Positions 47,078-55,542 of a DNA stretch of 64,000 nucleotides are shown piece after piece. The position numbers and the translations under genes were made by a program. This stretch comes from Prostheceraeus crozeri. Lineage: Eukaryota; Platyhelminthes; Polycladida; Euryleptidae. Positions within the stretch are counted from its first letter, which is position 1. The number at the start of each line of letters is the position of its first letter. The DNA lies in NCBI GenBank assembly GCA_907163375.1, contig CAJQUW010001782.1:124001-188000 (forward strand). Reading direction: 5' to 3'. The notes beneath the pieces are model-generated. The model was not told the origin of the DNA, made no database searches, and was given only the letters and a program-made list of their open reading frames with translations.

Positions 47078-48598
47078 TCACTTTGTTTTCCGAAACACTA
47101 AAGTTACGAGGGATTTAGTATCTTTCACATGGATACACTCTTGTAAACCATTGGTAATTTTGATAGCAATAGAGGGTATAGTTTGTTTGACGACGGGATG
47201 ATAGAAAATAGATTCAAACATCTTCTCGACTATTCCATATGAAGCGTCTTTATCATGAATGAAATCACGTAAAATGTATTCTTTTTTCTCGCCAACAGAA
47301 ATAGGTAAAATCAAATCACTTTGAATGTAAAGGTGTTGTTCATGTTTATCAAGTGTCATTGGTGTTTCTATACCAATCGTATGCGCAGCAGCAAACACAG
47401 TTTGTAGCATTGAAAAGCCAAAGAGTTTTTTCAAATTTTTACTCAATTGACATTGAATGTCATCACCCAGTTTCAGAACAACGCGTTGATTTTCAATTGA
47501 AAACGAAATGTGGTGTGTCTTTACATCATATTTACTTTTCATCACATGCTTCAACTTCTGTTGTATATAAGGATTTACTACATGAATGAAGCTTTCAACT
47601 GTATGATATAGACGCGGCATTATATTGATAGCAACTTTAGATTCTTCATAAGACTGGTAAATTTTCTTGATGCGATCGCCATAGATGTCCACCCACCATT
47701 CATCATTAACTGAATCAGCTTTAGTGTGATATTCATGAGAACCATACACCACACCGCTTCCAATAATAGGCGTATAATGTCTTACAAAATGACGCAAGGT
47801 TGGAGAGAAATAAACTGTAAGTTTGTCATTATATTTCTGAATAACCAACTTATTTTTGTCCGCCATAATTTTCTCTCCATACTTCTTACCCACAGTCTCA
47901 TTCCATCGTTTTACTAACTCAATAAGTGATAAAGGTTGAACACCACGCTTTTTCAAAATGATGCGTTCTTCGCATTCTACAACATCTTCATCAAATATTT
48001 TAAATCTATAATGAAATTTGTTGATTCGATTTGAATAAACTTTTTTAACATTTGCAGTAGCAATTGACGTTAGATGTAGTCCATGACCAAAACCAAGATG
48101 TGGATAGAATTCACTATCCAACCTCAGCGTAAGACCTTTAGTAAAAGAATGAAAGCGGAGGAACTGTCTCCCACTCCAATGATAGATAGTAAACTGATAA
48201 GCTTTCTGATTTTTATTCTTCATGATGGAAGTATTACCACTGTTGAATGCCTTAATAATTTTCTCATTCCCAAATGGCTCATAAGAATCTGATTTTATCT
48301 GAATCCATTCATAGTTCCACTTTCCATCTGATGTTAAATTGTATGGGAACTGAAATGCATTATTCATCGTTATTCCATCATGGGTGCGAGGAGTCAATAT
48401 CATTTCTTCCAAATCATTCACATTCTGAATATTGCTATCATAGCAAATACTAGAAACGCCAACTTCCCATTCACCTTCTAAATGCAGTGGCCGATTTAAT
48501 TCTACTCGATAGTCTGATGGTTTATTTTTGGGAAATTTATTCATAGAAGCATTACTGGGCAAGTAGATTAGAAACGAGTCCTTATTTTCACTTTCCAT
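47078..48598 (-). CDS. Large Polinton protein 1 (GEWEVGV family), about 506 aa
   Basis: Conserved but uncharacterised Polinton family; probably a virion or assembly protein, which is inference. The N-terminus has the family hallmark: FLIYLPSNASMNKFPKNKP, then LHLEGEWEVGVSSICY. Two internal repeats each run from an 'LVKRWNE' or 'VNPYI' helix to a beta segment ending in an LGF/FGF-like turn (KLFGFS near the end). It is paralogous to the adjacent gene at 48638. The start is placed at the ATG at 48598 rather than an upstream ATG because ATGCAAA lies 34 bp before it. An AATAAA signal (minus strand, near 46983) lies downstream. Looks whole. Confidence 0.75.
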   Translation of the reverse strand: MESENKDSFLIYLPSNASMNKFPKNKPSDYRVELNRPLHLEGEWEVGVSSICYDSNIQNVNDLEEMILTPRTHDGITMNNAFQFPYNLTSDGKWNYEWIQIKSDSYEPFGNEKIIKAFNSGNTSIMKNKNQKAYQFTIYHWSGRQFLRFHSFTKGLTLRLDSEFYPHLGFGHGLHLTSIATANVKKVYSNRINKFHYRFKIFDEDVVECEERIILKKRGVQPLSLIELVKRWNETVGKKYGEKIMADKNKLVIQKYNDKLTVYFSPTLRHFVRHYTPIIGSGVVYGSHEYHTKADSVNDEWWVDIYGDRIKKIYQSYEESKVAINIMPRLYHTVESFIHVVNPYIQQKLKHVMKSKYDVKTHHISFSIENQRVVLKLGDDIQCQLSKNLKKLFGFSMLQTVFAAAHTIGIETPMTLDKHEQHLYIQSDLILPISVGEKKEYILRDFIHDKDASYGIVEKMFESIFYHPVVKQTIPSIAIKITNGLQECIHVKDTKSLVTLVFRKTK

Positions 48599-48631
48599 AT
48601 TATTCACATTGGAAAAATATATTAGCATACG

Positions 48632-48638
48632 TTTGCAT
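48632..48638 (-). promoter_or_regulatory. ATGCAAA late-type motif
   Basis: ATGCAAAC on the minus strand, 34 bp before the start at 48598. One of six same-orientation copies before structural gene blocks. Confidence 0.6.
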
Positions 48639-50035
48639 TAACTCTTCATTCGGAAATGGAGTGTAATACTTGTCACAGCATCTTTATGAAAAGGAATCAA
48701 CGCACCAGCATCATCATAAATGGCAATATCAATTTGTGGGATGTAGTTTGATTTCAGCTTTGTATAATGCACTTTCTTGAAAGTATGCTCAGATAAAATA
48801 CTGCAGCTTTTTGGCTGGTATGGTATCATTGCTAGCAATGGAGCTTCAACATCTCCCACACGTACATCTTCACCAATATTGGAATATATCTGAAAATAGT
48901 TAATACGACGCGATAGCGACATGTCTGCGCTAGCTTTGGTTACAGTACCACTTTTAAAGATATTTTGATCAAAACCCAAAATGTCCATTAGAGTTTTATC
49001 CATAATTAGTTCAATACCTTTTCCATTTATAGTGAGAGACAAAGTACCTTCTTTTTCAGAAAATGAAATATGTTGCTCATTAATCACTTCATTTAAATAA
49101 TCTACAACCAATTTAACCGAAGTAATAATGCGAGGCATCAACACTCTTGTTTCATGTAAGAAACCACCAAAAGGCTCTACACACTTTCTGTATAAAGATA
49201 CGGCCCATTCTGTATCAAATTGATTTGACCTTTCACATGGTAAATGTTGCATATCAGATTTTCCATGAACAGCTGCAGAACGATGTCGTAAGAACTGATG
49301 AAAATCTTTTGAACAAACTAATACTAGATCATCATCATTTAATTTGCTTATTGCAATATGATTAGATGATTTAATATAAGTCAATGTTGCCACTTGTTTG
49401 TCATCAACTCGAAGGAGATAATTAAATTTCTTCAATAATGTTTCAGGAGTCATGTTTGTCTTTCTTGGCTTAATCACAATCTTCTTCACCAACGTCTTCT
49501 CATTTCTTGGAATAAGATCTACATAATAAGCTTCCTCTCGATATATTAACTGTTTATGAGCACTTATGTGGTAATTAACGTTAAAATTATCATAGCTTGT
49601 TAAGGCGCTAGCGAGGTAGCCTAAATCATTTCTTAAACTTGGACTTAAACCAACAATCCAATCTTTCTCAACTACATGATGTACATAATTATAATCATCA
49701 TTGTGCGGAGTAAATTGGACAATATGTTTACACGCTTTATTCAAGAAATCGTATATAAACTTTTTACATGATAAGAGATCTTTCTTTGGCCACTGTGGAA
49801 TGTATACTCGGCACCCCTTTTCACATTGATAAGCAGCTGTACGCCTCATATTAATAGTCATCACCTCATGATCAAAAGTATAGACACAGTTGCTATAAAC
49901 AAGTTGAGTGACACCCACTTCCCAATTCCCATTTAGCTGTTGTGCATGATCAATGGGAGTAGAAAAGAGTGCGGCTCGATTGCTAGTAAATCTCTTTGTA
50001 GCCGCATTGCTAAGCAAAATATGATAAAACGACAT
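48638..50035 (-). CDS. Large Polinton protein 2 (GNWEVGV family), about 465 aa
   Basis: Paralog of the 47078 gene. It shows the same N-terminal pattern (FYHILLSNAATKRF..., then LNGNWEVGVTQLVY), the same internal repeat plan (LLKKFNYLLR, later VVDYLNEVI) and an ILGF turn near residue 350. Similar genes in other Polintons are uncharacterised; a role in the particle is inferred. The start is set at 50035 (MSFYHILL), 23 bp downstream of an ATGCAAAG motif. The gene ends just before its paralog begins, suggesting tandem duplication. Looks whole. Confidence 0.75.
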   Translation of the reverse strand: MSFYHILLSNAATKRFTSNRAALFSTPIDHAQQLNGNWEVGVTQLVYSNCVYTFDHEVMTINMRRTAAYQCEKGCRVYIPQWPKKDLLSCKKFIYDFLNKACKHIVQFTPHNDDYNYVHHVVEKDWIVGLSPSLRNDLGYLASALTSYDNFNVNYHISAHKQLIYREEAYYVDLIPRNEKTLVKKIVIKPRKTNMTPETLLKKFNYLLRVDDKQVATLTYIKSSNHIAISKLNDDDLVLVCSKDFHQFLRHRSAAVHGKSDMQHLPCERSNQFDTEWAVSLYRKCVEPFGGFLHETRVLMPRIITSVKLVVDYLNEVINEQHISFSEKEGTLSLTINGKGIELIMDKTLMDILGFDQNIFKSGTVTKASADMSLSRRINYFQIYSNIGEDVRVGDVEAPLLAMIPYQPKSCSILSEHTFKKVHYTKLKSNYIPQIDIAIYDDAGALIPFHKDAVTSITLHFRMKS

Positions 50036-50057
50036 TTTTATATTGCTAATCTGCAAC

Positions 50058-50064
50058 TTTGCAT
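50058..50064 (-). promoter_or_regulatory. ATGCAAA late-type motif
   Basis: ATGCAAAGTTGC on the minus strand, 23 bp before the ATG at 50035, in the narrow gap between divergent genes. The plus-strand gene starting at 50071 has no sense copy of its own and may share this site. Confidence 0.65.
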
Positions 50065-50070
50065 AACATC

Positions 50071-50427
50071 ATGAAGACTTGGATTTTGGACTCTCTACAA
50101 TATATCAGAGTTGATCGTGATGGAAACGTACATTTCAAAAATTCTCATGGTCATACATCAAGAGGAATTACATTAACATGGCGACAATTTGTCAACCTCA
50201 ATGATATCATGAGGGATTTGGAATATTTTGAAACATTAAGATTCATCTCCTTGGGTGATCAAGTTTGGCTTCAACATTACAGAAATGAAATTCAAATCTA
50301 CCATTCTCATTCCGCAAACTGTTTCTCATTTCGCAAATACAATTGGGAGAAGTATAGAAGATACATACATCGCTCCATCATGACATTTATTCGTCGTGAG
50401 TTCATCGCCCTACTATGCAAATCTTAA
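50071..50427 (+). CDS. Small Polinton protein, possible PC4-like fold (copy 1)
   Basis: 118 residues. It has a two-repeat look: 'GNVHFKN..GHTSRGITLTWRQFVNLNDIM' and then 'LGDQVWLQHYRNEIQIYHSHSANCFSFRKYNWEKYRRYI'. Each repeat is a run of beta strands ending in an aromatic residue and an amphipathic helix, which recalls the single-stranded-DNA-binding coactivator PC4/p15 ('GISL..EQW..L...I'). This is a pattern-level resemblance only. It is clearly paralogous to the next gene, with which it shares the opening W.LDSLQ.I..D. The start is placed at MKTWILDS; an ATG four codons upstream is also possible. Confidence 0.55.
   Translation: MKTWILDSLQYIRVDRDGNVHFKNSHGHTSRGITLTWRQFVNLNDIMRDLEYFETLRFISLGDQVWLQHYRNEIQIYHSHSANCFSFRKYNWEKYRRYIHRSIMTFIRREFIALLCKS
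50415..50421 (+). promoter_or_regulatory. ATGCAAA late-type motif
   Basis: ATGCAAATC on the plus strand, 29 bp before the ATG at 50450, within the end of the previous gene. Confidence 0.6.
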
Positions 50428-50449
50428 TCAGATATGATTACCACGCACC

Positions 50450-51100
50450 ATGAGTTGGAAATTAGATTCCCTACAACATATTGAAACGGATCATGATCGA
50501 AACGTCTATTTCAAAGATTCAACTGGAAATGTGAGAAGAGAGTTTGTTTTATCTTATCGTCATTTTCAATCTCTACATCATATCATGAAGGACTTGAAAT
50601 ACTTCTATATGAAAAGACATTCACGTATTGGAAATCGCATCTGGCTGCGCGTCAACAATCGGCGAATTCAACTCTATCATTCCCAACTTCATACTAACTT
50701 CACATTTCATCAAGGTAGTTGGGAAAAGTATAAAAGGAAGGTACATCGCTCAATTTACTCATTCTTTCATCATGAAGCGCCATCGCTACACCATCGTCAA
50801 CATTCTCCGTCGCTTCAGACTCTACACCAAAATCGATCTCACAACATTACGCCAACAGCTTCCAAACAGCAAGTATTACCCGGGCCGTCCTCAAATGTTA
50901 GTGGTGAAGATGAACAATTCACGGAATCTTCAACTCTTCCCAAATGGGACTGTACAGATTCTCGGCGCCCTTTCTCATTCATCGGCGCAGTCAATGCGCT
51001 TAGAGCTACAGAGACTACTACGTCGGATATGGAAGAGGGAGAGGTGTGTGATGTCGAATCTGACTGTGGACAATATGGTGATCTCTACTCAATTGAGTGA
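50450..51100 (+). CDS. Small Polinton protein, possible PC4-like fold (copy 2) with extra tail
   Basis: The first 105 residues are paralogous to the preceding gene (KLDSLQHIETDHDRNVYFKDSTGNVRREFVLSYRHF, then IGNRIWLRVNNRRIQLYHSQ, then FHQGSWEKYKRKVHRSI). The remaining 110 or so are a serine-, histidine- and acid-rich tail with no structure I recognise. This tail overlaps the start of the TBP-like gene in another frame for about 330 nt, so it probably arose by reading into that gene. A regulatory partner of the TBP-like protein is possible but inferred. Confidence 0.55.
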   Translation: MSWKLDSLQHIETDHDRNVYFKDSTGNVRREFVLSYRHFQSLHHIMKDLKYFYMKRHSRIGNRIWLRVNNRRIQLYHSQLHTNFTFHQGSWEKYKRKVHRSIYSFFHHEAPSLHHRQHSPSLQTLHQNRSHNITPTASKQQVLPGPSSNVSGEDEQFTESSTLPKWDCTDSRRPFSFIGAVNALRATETTTSDMEEGEVCDVESDCGQYGDLYSIE

Positions 51101-51317
51101 CAGTCTATCATTTTTGAAGATTCGTACCAGCAGTTACAGTTTGTGTTATGAACCCGAACTTTTTCCTGCAGCTCTCATTAGTTGTTGGTTGCCTGTGCAT
51201 GTGGCAATCTTTCATAATAGTAAAGTGATCATTACTGGACTAAAATCTCATGAACAAGCAAATATGATCCTAGACTATCTCATTGAGTATGTACGTACCC
51301 AGCGGATTGTAAAATAA
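50772..51317 (+). CDS. TATA-binding-protein-like factor (TBP fold), 181 aa
   Basis: Two direct repeats span the protein, as in the 180-residue core of TBP. Repeat 1: 'IVNILRRFRLYTKIDLTTL', then KYYPGRP, then a strand ending LQLFPNGTVQILGALS and the helix HSSAQSMRLELQRLL; this parallels TBP 'LDLKTIALRARNAEYNPKR...LIFSSGKMVCTGAKSEEQS'. Repeat 2: 'LTVDNMVIST', then SLCYEPELFPAAL, then VAIFHNSKVIITGLKSHEQAN; this parallels 'FKIQNMVGS', SSYEPELFPGL and LLIFVSGKVVLTGAK. Phenylalanines at DNA-intercalating positions are recognisable (LFPNG, ELFP, AIFHN). TBP sits at the core of promoter recognition by RNA polymerases. The start is taken at the ATG at 50772 because the fold begins right after it. It overlaps the preceding gene. 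Function inferred: steering host RNA polymerase to element promoters. Confidence 0.82.
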   Translation: MKRHRYTIVNILRRFRLYTKIDLTTLRQQLPNSKYYPGRPQMLVVKMNNSRNLQLFPNGTVQILGALSHSSAQSMRLELQRLLRRIWKRERCVMSNLTVDNMVISTQLSDSLSFLKIRTSSYSLCYEPELFPAALISCWLPVHVAIFHNSKVIITGLKSHEQANMILDYLIEYVRTQRIVK

Positions 51318-51344
51318 AAAACAATTTTTTCCAACATGATGTTT

Positions 51345-51806
51345 TTATTTCAAATCATGATAGAACTTACAAATCATTTTTTCATTAGAGGATGGATTAC
51401 ATGAAAAGTTTTGAATAACAGATGCAAATCGAGATACATGTAAACGTTTTAAGATGAAGTACAGTACAAAAGCACCACACGTTGATGAAAGTGGATGTTG
51501 TAGTATGCGTTCATTTCGCTGATATTGACGCGTATGTTTTCTCAACCACTGCTGTGTTGGTATATTTGGAGGTTGAGCAAGAGAGTCAAATAGTTCACCA
51601 CGTCGGTCTTCTCCAATAAAGATCGCTTTCCAATGCTCACCGCCTAAATTCTGTGAATGAGTGTTTAGCACAATAAAGATGGGATAGTGATTTACTGCAG
51701 GTGGTAAGGTATCGAGTGAATAGACATTATCGAAAGCTTTCAACGTCGCTTCGTCTGCATTACGCTGCACTTTAGTCTTAATATCGTCAGCAGTCAACCA
51801 ACTCAT
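51345..51806 (-). CDS. Adenain-like cysteine protease
   Basis: Virion-maturation protease of the adenovirus/Ulp1 type. Catalytic residues are visible: His58 in GGEHWKAIF, Asp74 in ELFDSL, Gln103 in ILQHPLSS and Cys110 in STCGAFVLYF. At 153 residues it is short but normal for a Polinton protease. It starts next to the end of the capsid gene on the same strand, and probably shares its transcript, since no ATGCAAA motif precedes it. It would cut capsid and core proteins during assembly. Looks whole. Confidence 0.9.
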   Translation of the reverse strand: MSWLTADDIKTKVQRNADEATLKAFDNVYSLDTLPPAVNHYPIFIVLNTHSQNLGGEHWKAIFIGEDRRGELFDSLAQPPNIPTQQWLRKHTRQYQRNERILQHPLSSTCGAFVLYFILKRLHVSRFASVIQNFSCNPSSNEKMICKFYHDLK

Positions 51807-53082
51807 TAACGATTATACTGAAGAATCACGTCACGATACTTTGTAATTTCAATATTTGAATCGAAGACTGCATAAATTAATACATTGATCGTCTCAGGTA
51901 GTGTTCTTTTGAACGTCAAATCCAAACGAATATTATGAGGCACGTTCGCTTGACGATAGGGTGCACTAATATCGCTGTCAGCAGTCAAATCAAATGCATA
52001 AATAGTATATCCACTCTTAAACTCTTTCATAGTCAGTCCGTTGGTATCATCCGTATTGTAAAAGCCAAAGACATCCATAAAATCAACATAACTGCGCATA
52101 AATTGATCCGAAGCAAAATCTGGTTTGTAGGTGGACCAGGATGACTCACACCATTAACACGTAAAGCAATTTCACTTAACTGATTGTGTTTAAAATTGAA
52201 AGGATTCTTCTTTATATTACCATTAAATGCATCATTTTCAACCATTGCCACCATGAGGAGCTTTGGTGCTTCCGATGGAAAGAGGCCATCTTTCATGAAA
52301 CTCTTTTGATCTTTCGGAATTGTAAAGGTGAGAAGCTTTGTATGCTGAACGGGGTAAATGGCATTTTGGCGGTTAAGACCTTCAGCATGCCCTCTAATGA
52401 CACTTGGATTCGGTACTACTCGACGAATGTAAAGTGCAATATCTTCCACATGAATTCTAAAATTGTCAACCTTAGCAAATGCATTCAGCGCAAATTCAGG
52501 CTTATTCAATGTCAGCTTGAGTCGCATGCTGGTATTACAGAGTAAAAACTTTGACTGTCTAAAGAAGTCTAAATTCAGCGGACCATATAGCTGACATACT
52601 CTACTATCTTTAATCATAGCAGATCGCTTTACAAAGCCACTGTTTGTTTCAACATCAAATTTTCCTGCTTCATCTCTGTACCATCCCATGGCTTCCATAT
52701 GACTTTTTTGTGCTGCTGGATGAAACTGTGATACATGATTGAAATATGATTTATAGGGATAATCGCTTTGACCACCTTCCACCTGCTGCTCTCCAATCGT
52801 TAGAGAAACATCGCGAAGTAATGTAGTCAATGGTAAATTGTTCAGTCCAACTTTATGTGCATCGTCAATAGCAGTTCCATCTGCTTGCTGAATTCTAAAC
52901 CTCAAATCAAGCATCGCATAACTCAAATCTATGTAGTCATCACTACCACCAGGAATAACAAATTCAATGGGGCCAGCATTCTCAGCTGTTCGAGGATGAT
53001 AATCTACAATACTTGAACTAAGAATATCTGTCTGTATGGCTTGTTGATCGAACAAACAAAAACCGGAAGTTTTACACTCCAT
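51806..53082 (-). pseudogene. Major capsid protein region (double jelly roll), broken
   Basis: Matches the Polinton major capsid family once annotated as F54H12.2-like. Hallmarks: the opening 'QQAIQTDILSSSIVDYHP', 'GPIEFVIPGGSDDYIDLSYAMLDLRFRI', the YPYKSYFNHVSQF segment, 'RLKLTLNKPEFALNA', and a C-terminal jelly-roll end (YTIYAFDLTADSD, RLDLTFKRTLPETINVLIYAVFDSNIEI). The protein would form trimers that tile the particle. The region appears broken, with about one break. It follows the core-protein gene by 3 nt. Confidence 0.9.
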
Positions 53083-53084
53083 GA

Positions 53085-53540
53085 TTAGAAGTTATAGCAG
53101 CGTCGTCGTTTAGCGCCTGATGAATGATTAGAGCCTCTGCGACGTTTGCGTGAATGCCTTTTGACTGAAGATCGCACCTTACCAGCTCCGCGATGTTTCC
53201 TCCTTCCTTTTCTCATTCGTTTAGGTGATTTCTTTCCTTGAGTAACACCAGCAAAGGTCTGCTTCAATGTTTTTAAACCGCGTTCCTTCCCACGATTCAA
53301 CAAACTGCTCTTAAAACTTCTACCTCTGGAAAGATCACTAGCAACATCACCAGCAAAGCCAACGGCATTACTTAAAACATTTCGTTTTAAAGATCTACCG
53401 ACATTGGATATGAGAGGTGCTACAACAGATTTCAGTGCACCAAGTATGCTACCTCCACGTTGGCGGCGAGCACCGATGTAAATTTGTCCTCCACCACTTA
53501 CGTAGGAGGGTCGTGAATAAAATGAGGCAGTTGGATTCAT
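53085..53540 (-). CDS. Basic core-like protein with GGS segment, 151 aa
   Basis: Probably a virion DNA-binding or core protein, comparable in type to adenovirus pX/pVI-like proteins. The N-terminal 45 residues hold a glycine-rich GGGQIYIGARRQRGG and an amphipathic SILGALKSVVAPLI segment. The C-terminal half is extremely basic (runs of KRMRKGRRKH and RKRRRGS). Possible protease sites of the (I/L)xGG-like type near QRGGS would fit processing by the adenain-like enzyme. It is the first gene of the core-capsid-protease block and has ATGCAAAGTTG 32 bp upstream. Looks whole. Confidence 0.7.
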   Translation of the reverse strand: MNPTASFYSRPSYVSGGGQIYIGARRQRGGSILGALKSVVAPLISNVGRSLKRNVLSNAVGFAGDVASDLSRGRSFKSSLLNRGKERGLKTLKQTFAGVTQGKKSPKRMRKGRRKHRGAGKVRSSVKRHSRKRRRGSNHSSGAKRRRCYNF

Positions 53541-53571
53541 AGCTCAAACCCTAAACATTGTTAGTTACAAC

Positions 53572-53578
53572 TTTGCAT
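53572..53578 (-). promoter_or_regulatory. ATGCAAA late-type motif
   Basis: ATGCAAAGTTG on the minus strand, 32 bp before the ATG at 53540. The 11-mer is identical to the one before the gene at 50035. Confidence 0.65.
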
Positions 53579-53581
53579 GAA

Positions 53582-54802
53582 TCACTGTCGATCACTTAGA
53601 TGAAAGATGTCGGCACGACGCATCCAAGAGTTCATACTTGAAGGATAACCAGTCCATTTAACAAGACACCATTCTTCACCTTGCCGTTTTTTACATCGAA
53701 TGATTTTCTCTACCAAATATGTTTCACTTTCAGTGACTACCTCAATCTCATCGCGGTAAAAACTACCCTCAATTTCTTCATTATCGTAATCTTTCAACTT
53801 GTAGGTGGTCGGAGAGTCTTTTTGATTAATCCTTGATACTGTAAATACCTCCTCTGTCCAATTCGGGAGGTACCCTTTAGCAAAAACACTTTTCACTTTT
53901 GAGATACGAACTTTATCGCCAATTTTCACATCACTTTTCACATGAGTGCGTTTACGTTGGAATGATTCGCGCACTTTATCTACATTGTCAGCATTTACAT
54001 CTACTGGTCTGAGTCCAATAGAACGATGGATAGAGTGATTGTACGCATGGAGTGTATCTTGTAGAACCTTTGTCCAATTTTGTGTCAAGTTGGCAGTAAA
54101 ATGTCGCCACAAGCGATTTTTTAATGTGCGATTAAAACGTTCAACGAGTGCAGCTTTATAAGCGCTCTTTACACTAAACAACTCAATGTCATGCCTCTCA
54201 AATAATCTTGTCACATGCTGATTTTCAAACTCTTTTCCTTGATCACTCTGAATTCTTTTTGGAATGCGACCTTCTCGAAAAATTGTTTGGAATGCTTTTG
54301 CTACTCCTTTCCCTTCTTTAGTTTTTAAAGGTTGAGCCCACGCATAACGCGAGAAAATATCAATGACGGTTAAAATAAAATTATTGCCCGAGTTATGTTT
54401 TGAAATGGAGGCAACATCGCACAAATCTGCTTGCCACTGTTCATCGATGTCATGAACAATATAATGGCGGGTGCGGTACTTCTTTTTCGCTTGTTTGTGG
54501 AGTGTATAGGTAGCCTGACCCTTTAACCATCGTTTCACTTGTGATTGTGGAAGACCACTCGCTTTTGATAATTTCTTGATAGATGCAAATCCTGCCGGAT
54601 GTTTTACATCATAATAGATTGACTTCAAACGTTCAGTCGATGACGGCTGACTCTTTTTCCTCCTTCTCATCTTTTTTCTTTCTTGCCTTTCTACATTTAC
54701 AACAACTGCAGCATTTAGCTTTAGCGGTTTTGCGATCGTGTTCACATTGCTTAGGGGTTTCATTATGAGAGCTGGCGCAGCAAGTGCAAGTGACAACGAC
54801 AT
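53582..54802 (-). CDS. Polinton integrase with chromodomain
   Basis: Retroviral-type DDE integrase that inserts the element and makes the 6-bp duplication. Order: basic N-terminus, helix-turn-helix-like SIKKLSKASGLPQSQVKRWL (about 74-93), catalytic core with WQADLCDV (Asp126), IQSDQGKEF (Asp187) and LVERFNRTLK (Glu221), an SH3-like region (GDKVRISK, about 295-325) and a C-terminal chromodomain (YLVEKIIRC...EEWCLVKWTGYPSSMNSWM, about 362-396). Chromodomains may direct insertion toward modified chromatin. The start is uncertain: the first 50 residues overlap a cysteine-rich frame, and the conserved part begins near residue 55. Looks whole. Confidence 0.93.
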   Translation of the reverse strand: MSLSLALAAPALIMKPLSNVNTIAKPLKLNAAVVVNVERQERKKMRRRKKSQPSSTERLKSIYYDVKHPAGFASIKKLSKASGLPQSQVKRWLKGQATYTLHKQAKKKYRTRHYIVHDIDEQWQADLCDVASISKHNSGNNFILTVIDIFSRYAWAQPLKTKEGKGVAKAFQTIFREGRIPKRIQSDQGKEFENQHVTRLFERHDIELFSVKSAYKAALVERFNRTLKNRLWRHFTANLTQNWTKVLQDTLHAYNHSIHRSIGLRPVDVNADNVDKVRESFQRKRTHVKSDVKIGDKVRISKVKSVFAKGYLPNWTEEVFTVSRINQKDSPTTYKLKDYDNEEIEGSFYRDEIEVVTESETYLVEKIIRCKKRQGEEWCLVKWTGYPSSMNSWMRRADIFHLSDRQ

Positions 54803-54848
54803 TCACCTCTGGCGGCTCATTACATGGCAAGCAACACATCTGCTTCAT
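54633..54848 (-). CDS. Small cysteine-rich protein overlapping the integrase start (candidate)
   Basis: 71 residues with 13 cysteines in clusters (MCCLPC, CTCCASSH, KCCSCCKC) and a strongly charged lysine/glutamate tail. It overlaps the presumed integrase N-terminus in a different frame. The cysteine clustering suggests a real metal-binding protein, and then the integrase would start further in. It could also be chance. Confidence 0.4.
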   Translation of the reverse strand: MKQMCCLPCNEPPEVNVVVTCTCCASSHNETPKQCEHDRKTAKAKCCSCCKCRKARKKKDEKEEKESAVID

Positions 54849-54849
54849 A

Positions 54850-55542
54850 TTAATAGTCTGAGAACATGTATTTCCTAGGAGGAGCTGTTTTACGTTTTCC
54901 TTTTACCAGTTTTAGTGGCGATGTAGATCTACGTCGAGTTCTTCCTCTTGTTTGCTTAGTGAGTGTGGGAGGGGATGTAGCAGGTGACGTCTTAAACCAA
55001 TTTGTTGGCATTTTCATCGCCTGAAGCATTGGAGTAGTAGCCACTGTTGAATCAAGTTCTTTCAATGTCTCATTATTTAAAGCAAATTTTGGCACATTAT
55101 GCTTTTTCAATAGTTTAAGAAAGTATGACCAACCAGGTGGAACATAGCCCTGACGGCGCTTTCTACGTGTCGCATACTGAATCAAGTCTTCATAACGTGA
55201 AGCATCAATCACTTTATTTTCATCTGTAATGATTTCTCCTCTATCATTTACATTGAGATGGGGTTCAATACTGTTGAAAAGAGATATGGCATGTGCGCGA
55301 GATGCTAAAGGTGTAGCAGTCGATACAGAGTCACGCATCTTATTCTTCAAGTTTTTCAATTGCTCAACAGTTTCCGATTGTAATAATACAGCACGATGTG
55401 GATCTTTGATGTGAACATTTTGCTGATAATCTATTTCTTTCCTATACATTTGATTTGCAAGAGGTTGCTTTACTTGCTGCATGGCAGTCAATTGTACATA
55501 TTCATCCTGAGGAATAACAATCATGCGAGAATAAGAACTCAT
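54850..55542 (-). CDS. Conserved Polinton protein, 230 aa, unknown
   Basis: The N-terminus is of the 'MIVIPQDEYVQL' type seen in small conserved Polinton proteins, then a helical segment (SETVEQLKNLKNKMRD), a YVPPGWSYFLKLLKK segment near 150-165, and a basic, serine/threonine-rich C-terminus (RGRTRRRSTSPLKLVKGKRK). It overlaps the end of the ATPase gene by 4 nt, so the two are probably co-transcribed. The basic tail suggests nucleic-acid contact; structural or core role inferred. Confidence 0.6.
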   Translation of the reverse strand: MSSYSRMIVIPQDEYVQLTAMQQVKQPLANQMYRKEIDYQQNVHIKDPHRAVLLQSETVEQLKNLKNKMRDSVSTATPLASRAHAISLFNSIEPHLNVNDRGEIITDENKVIDASRYEDLIQYATRRKRRQGYVPPGWSYFLKLLKKHNVPKFALNNETLKELDSTVATTPMLQAMKMPTNWFKTSPATSPPTLTKQTRGRTRRRSTSPLKLVKGKRKTAPPRKYMFSDY

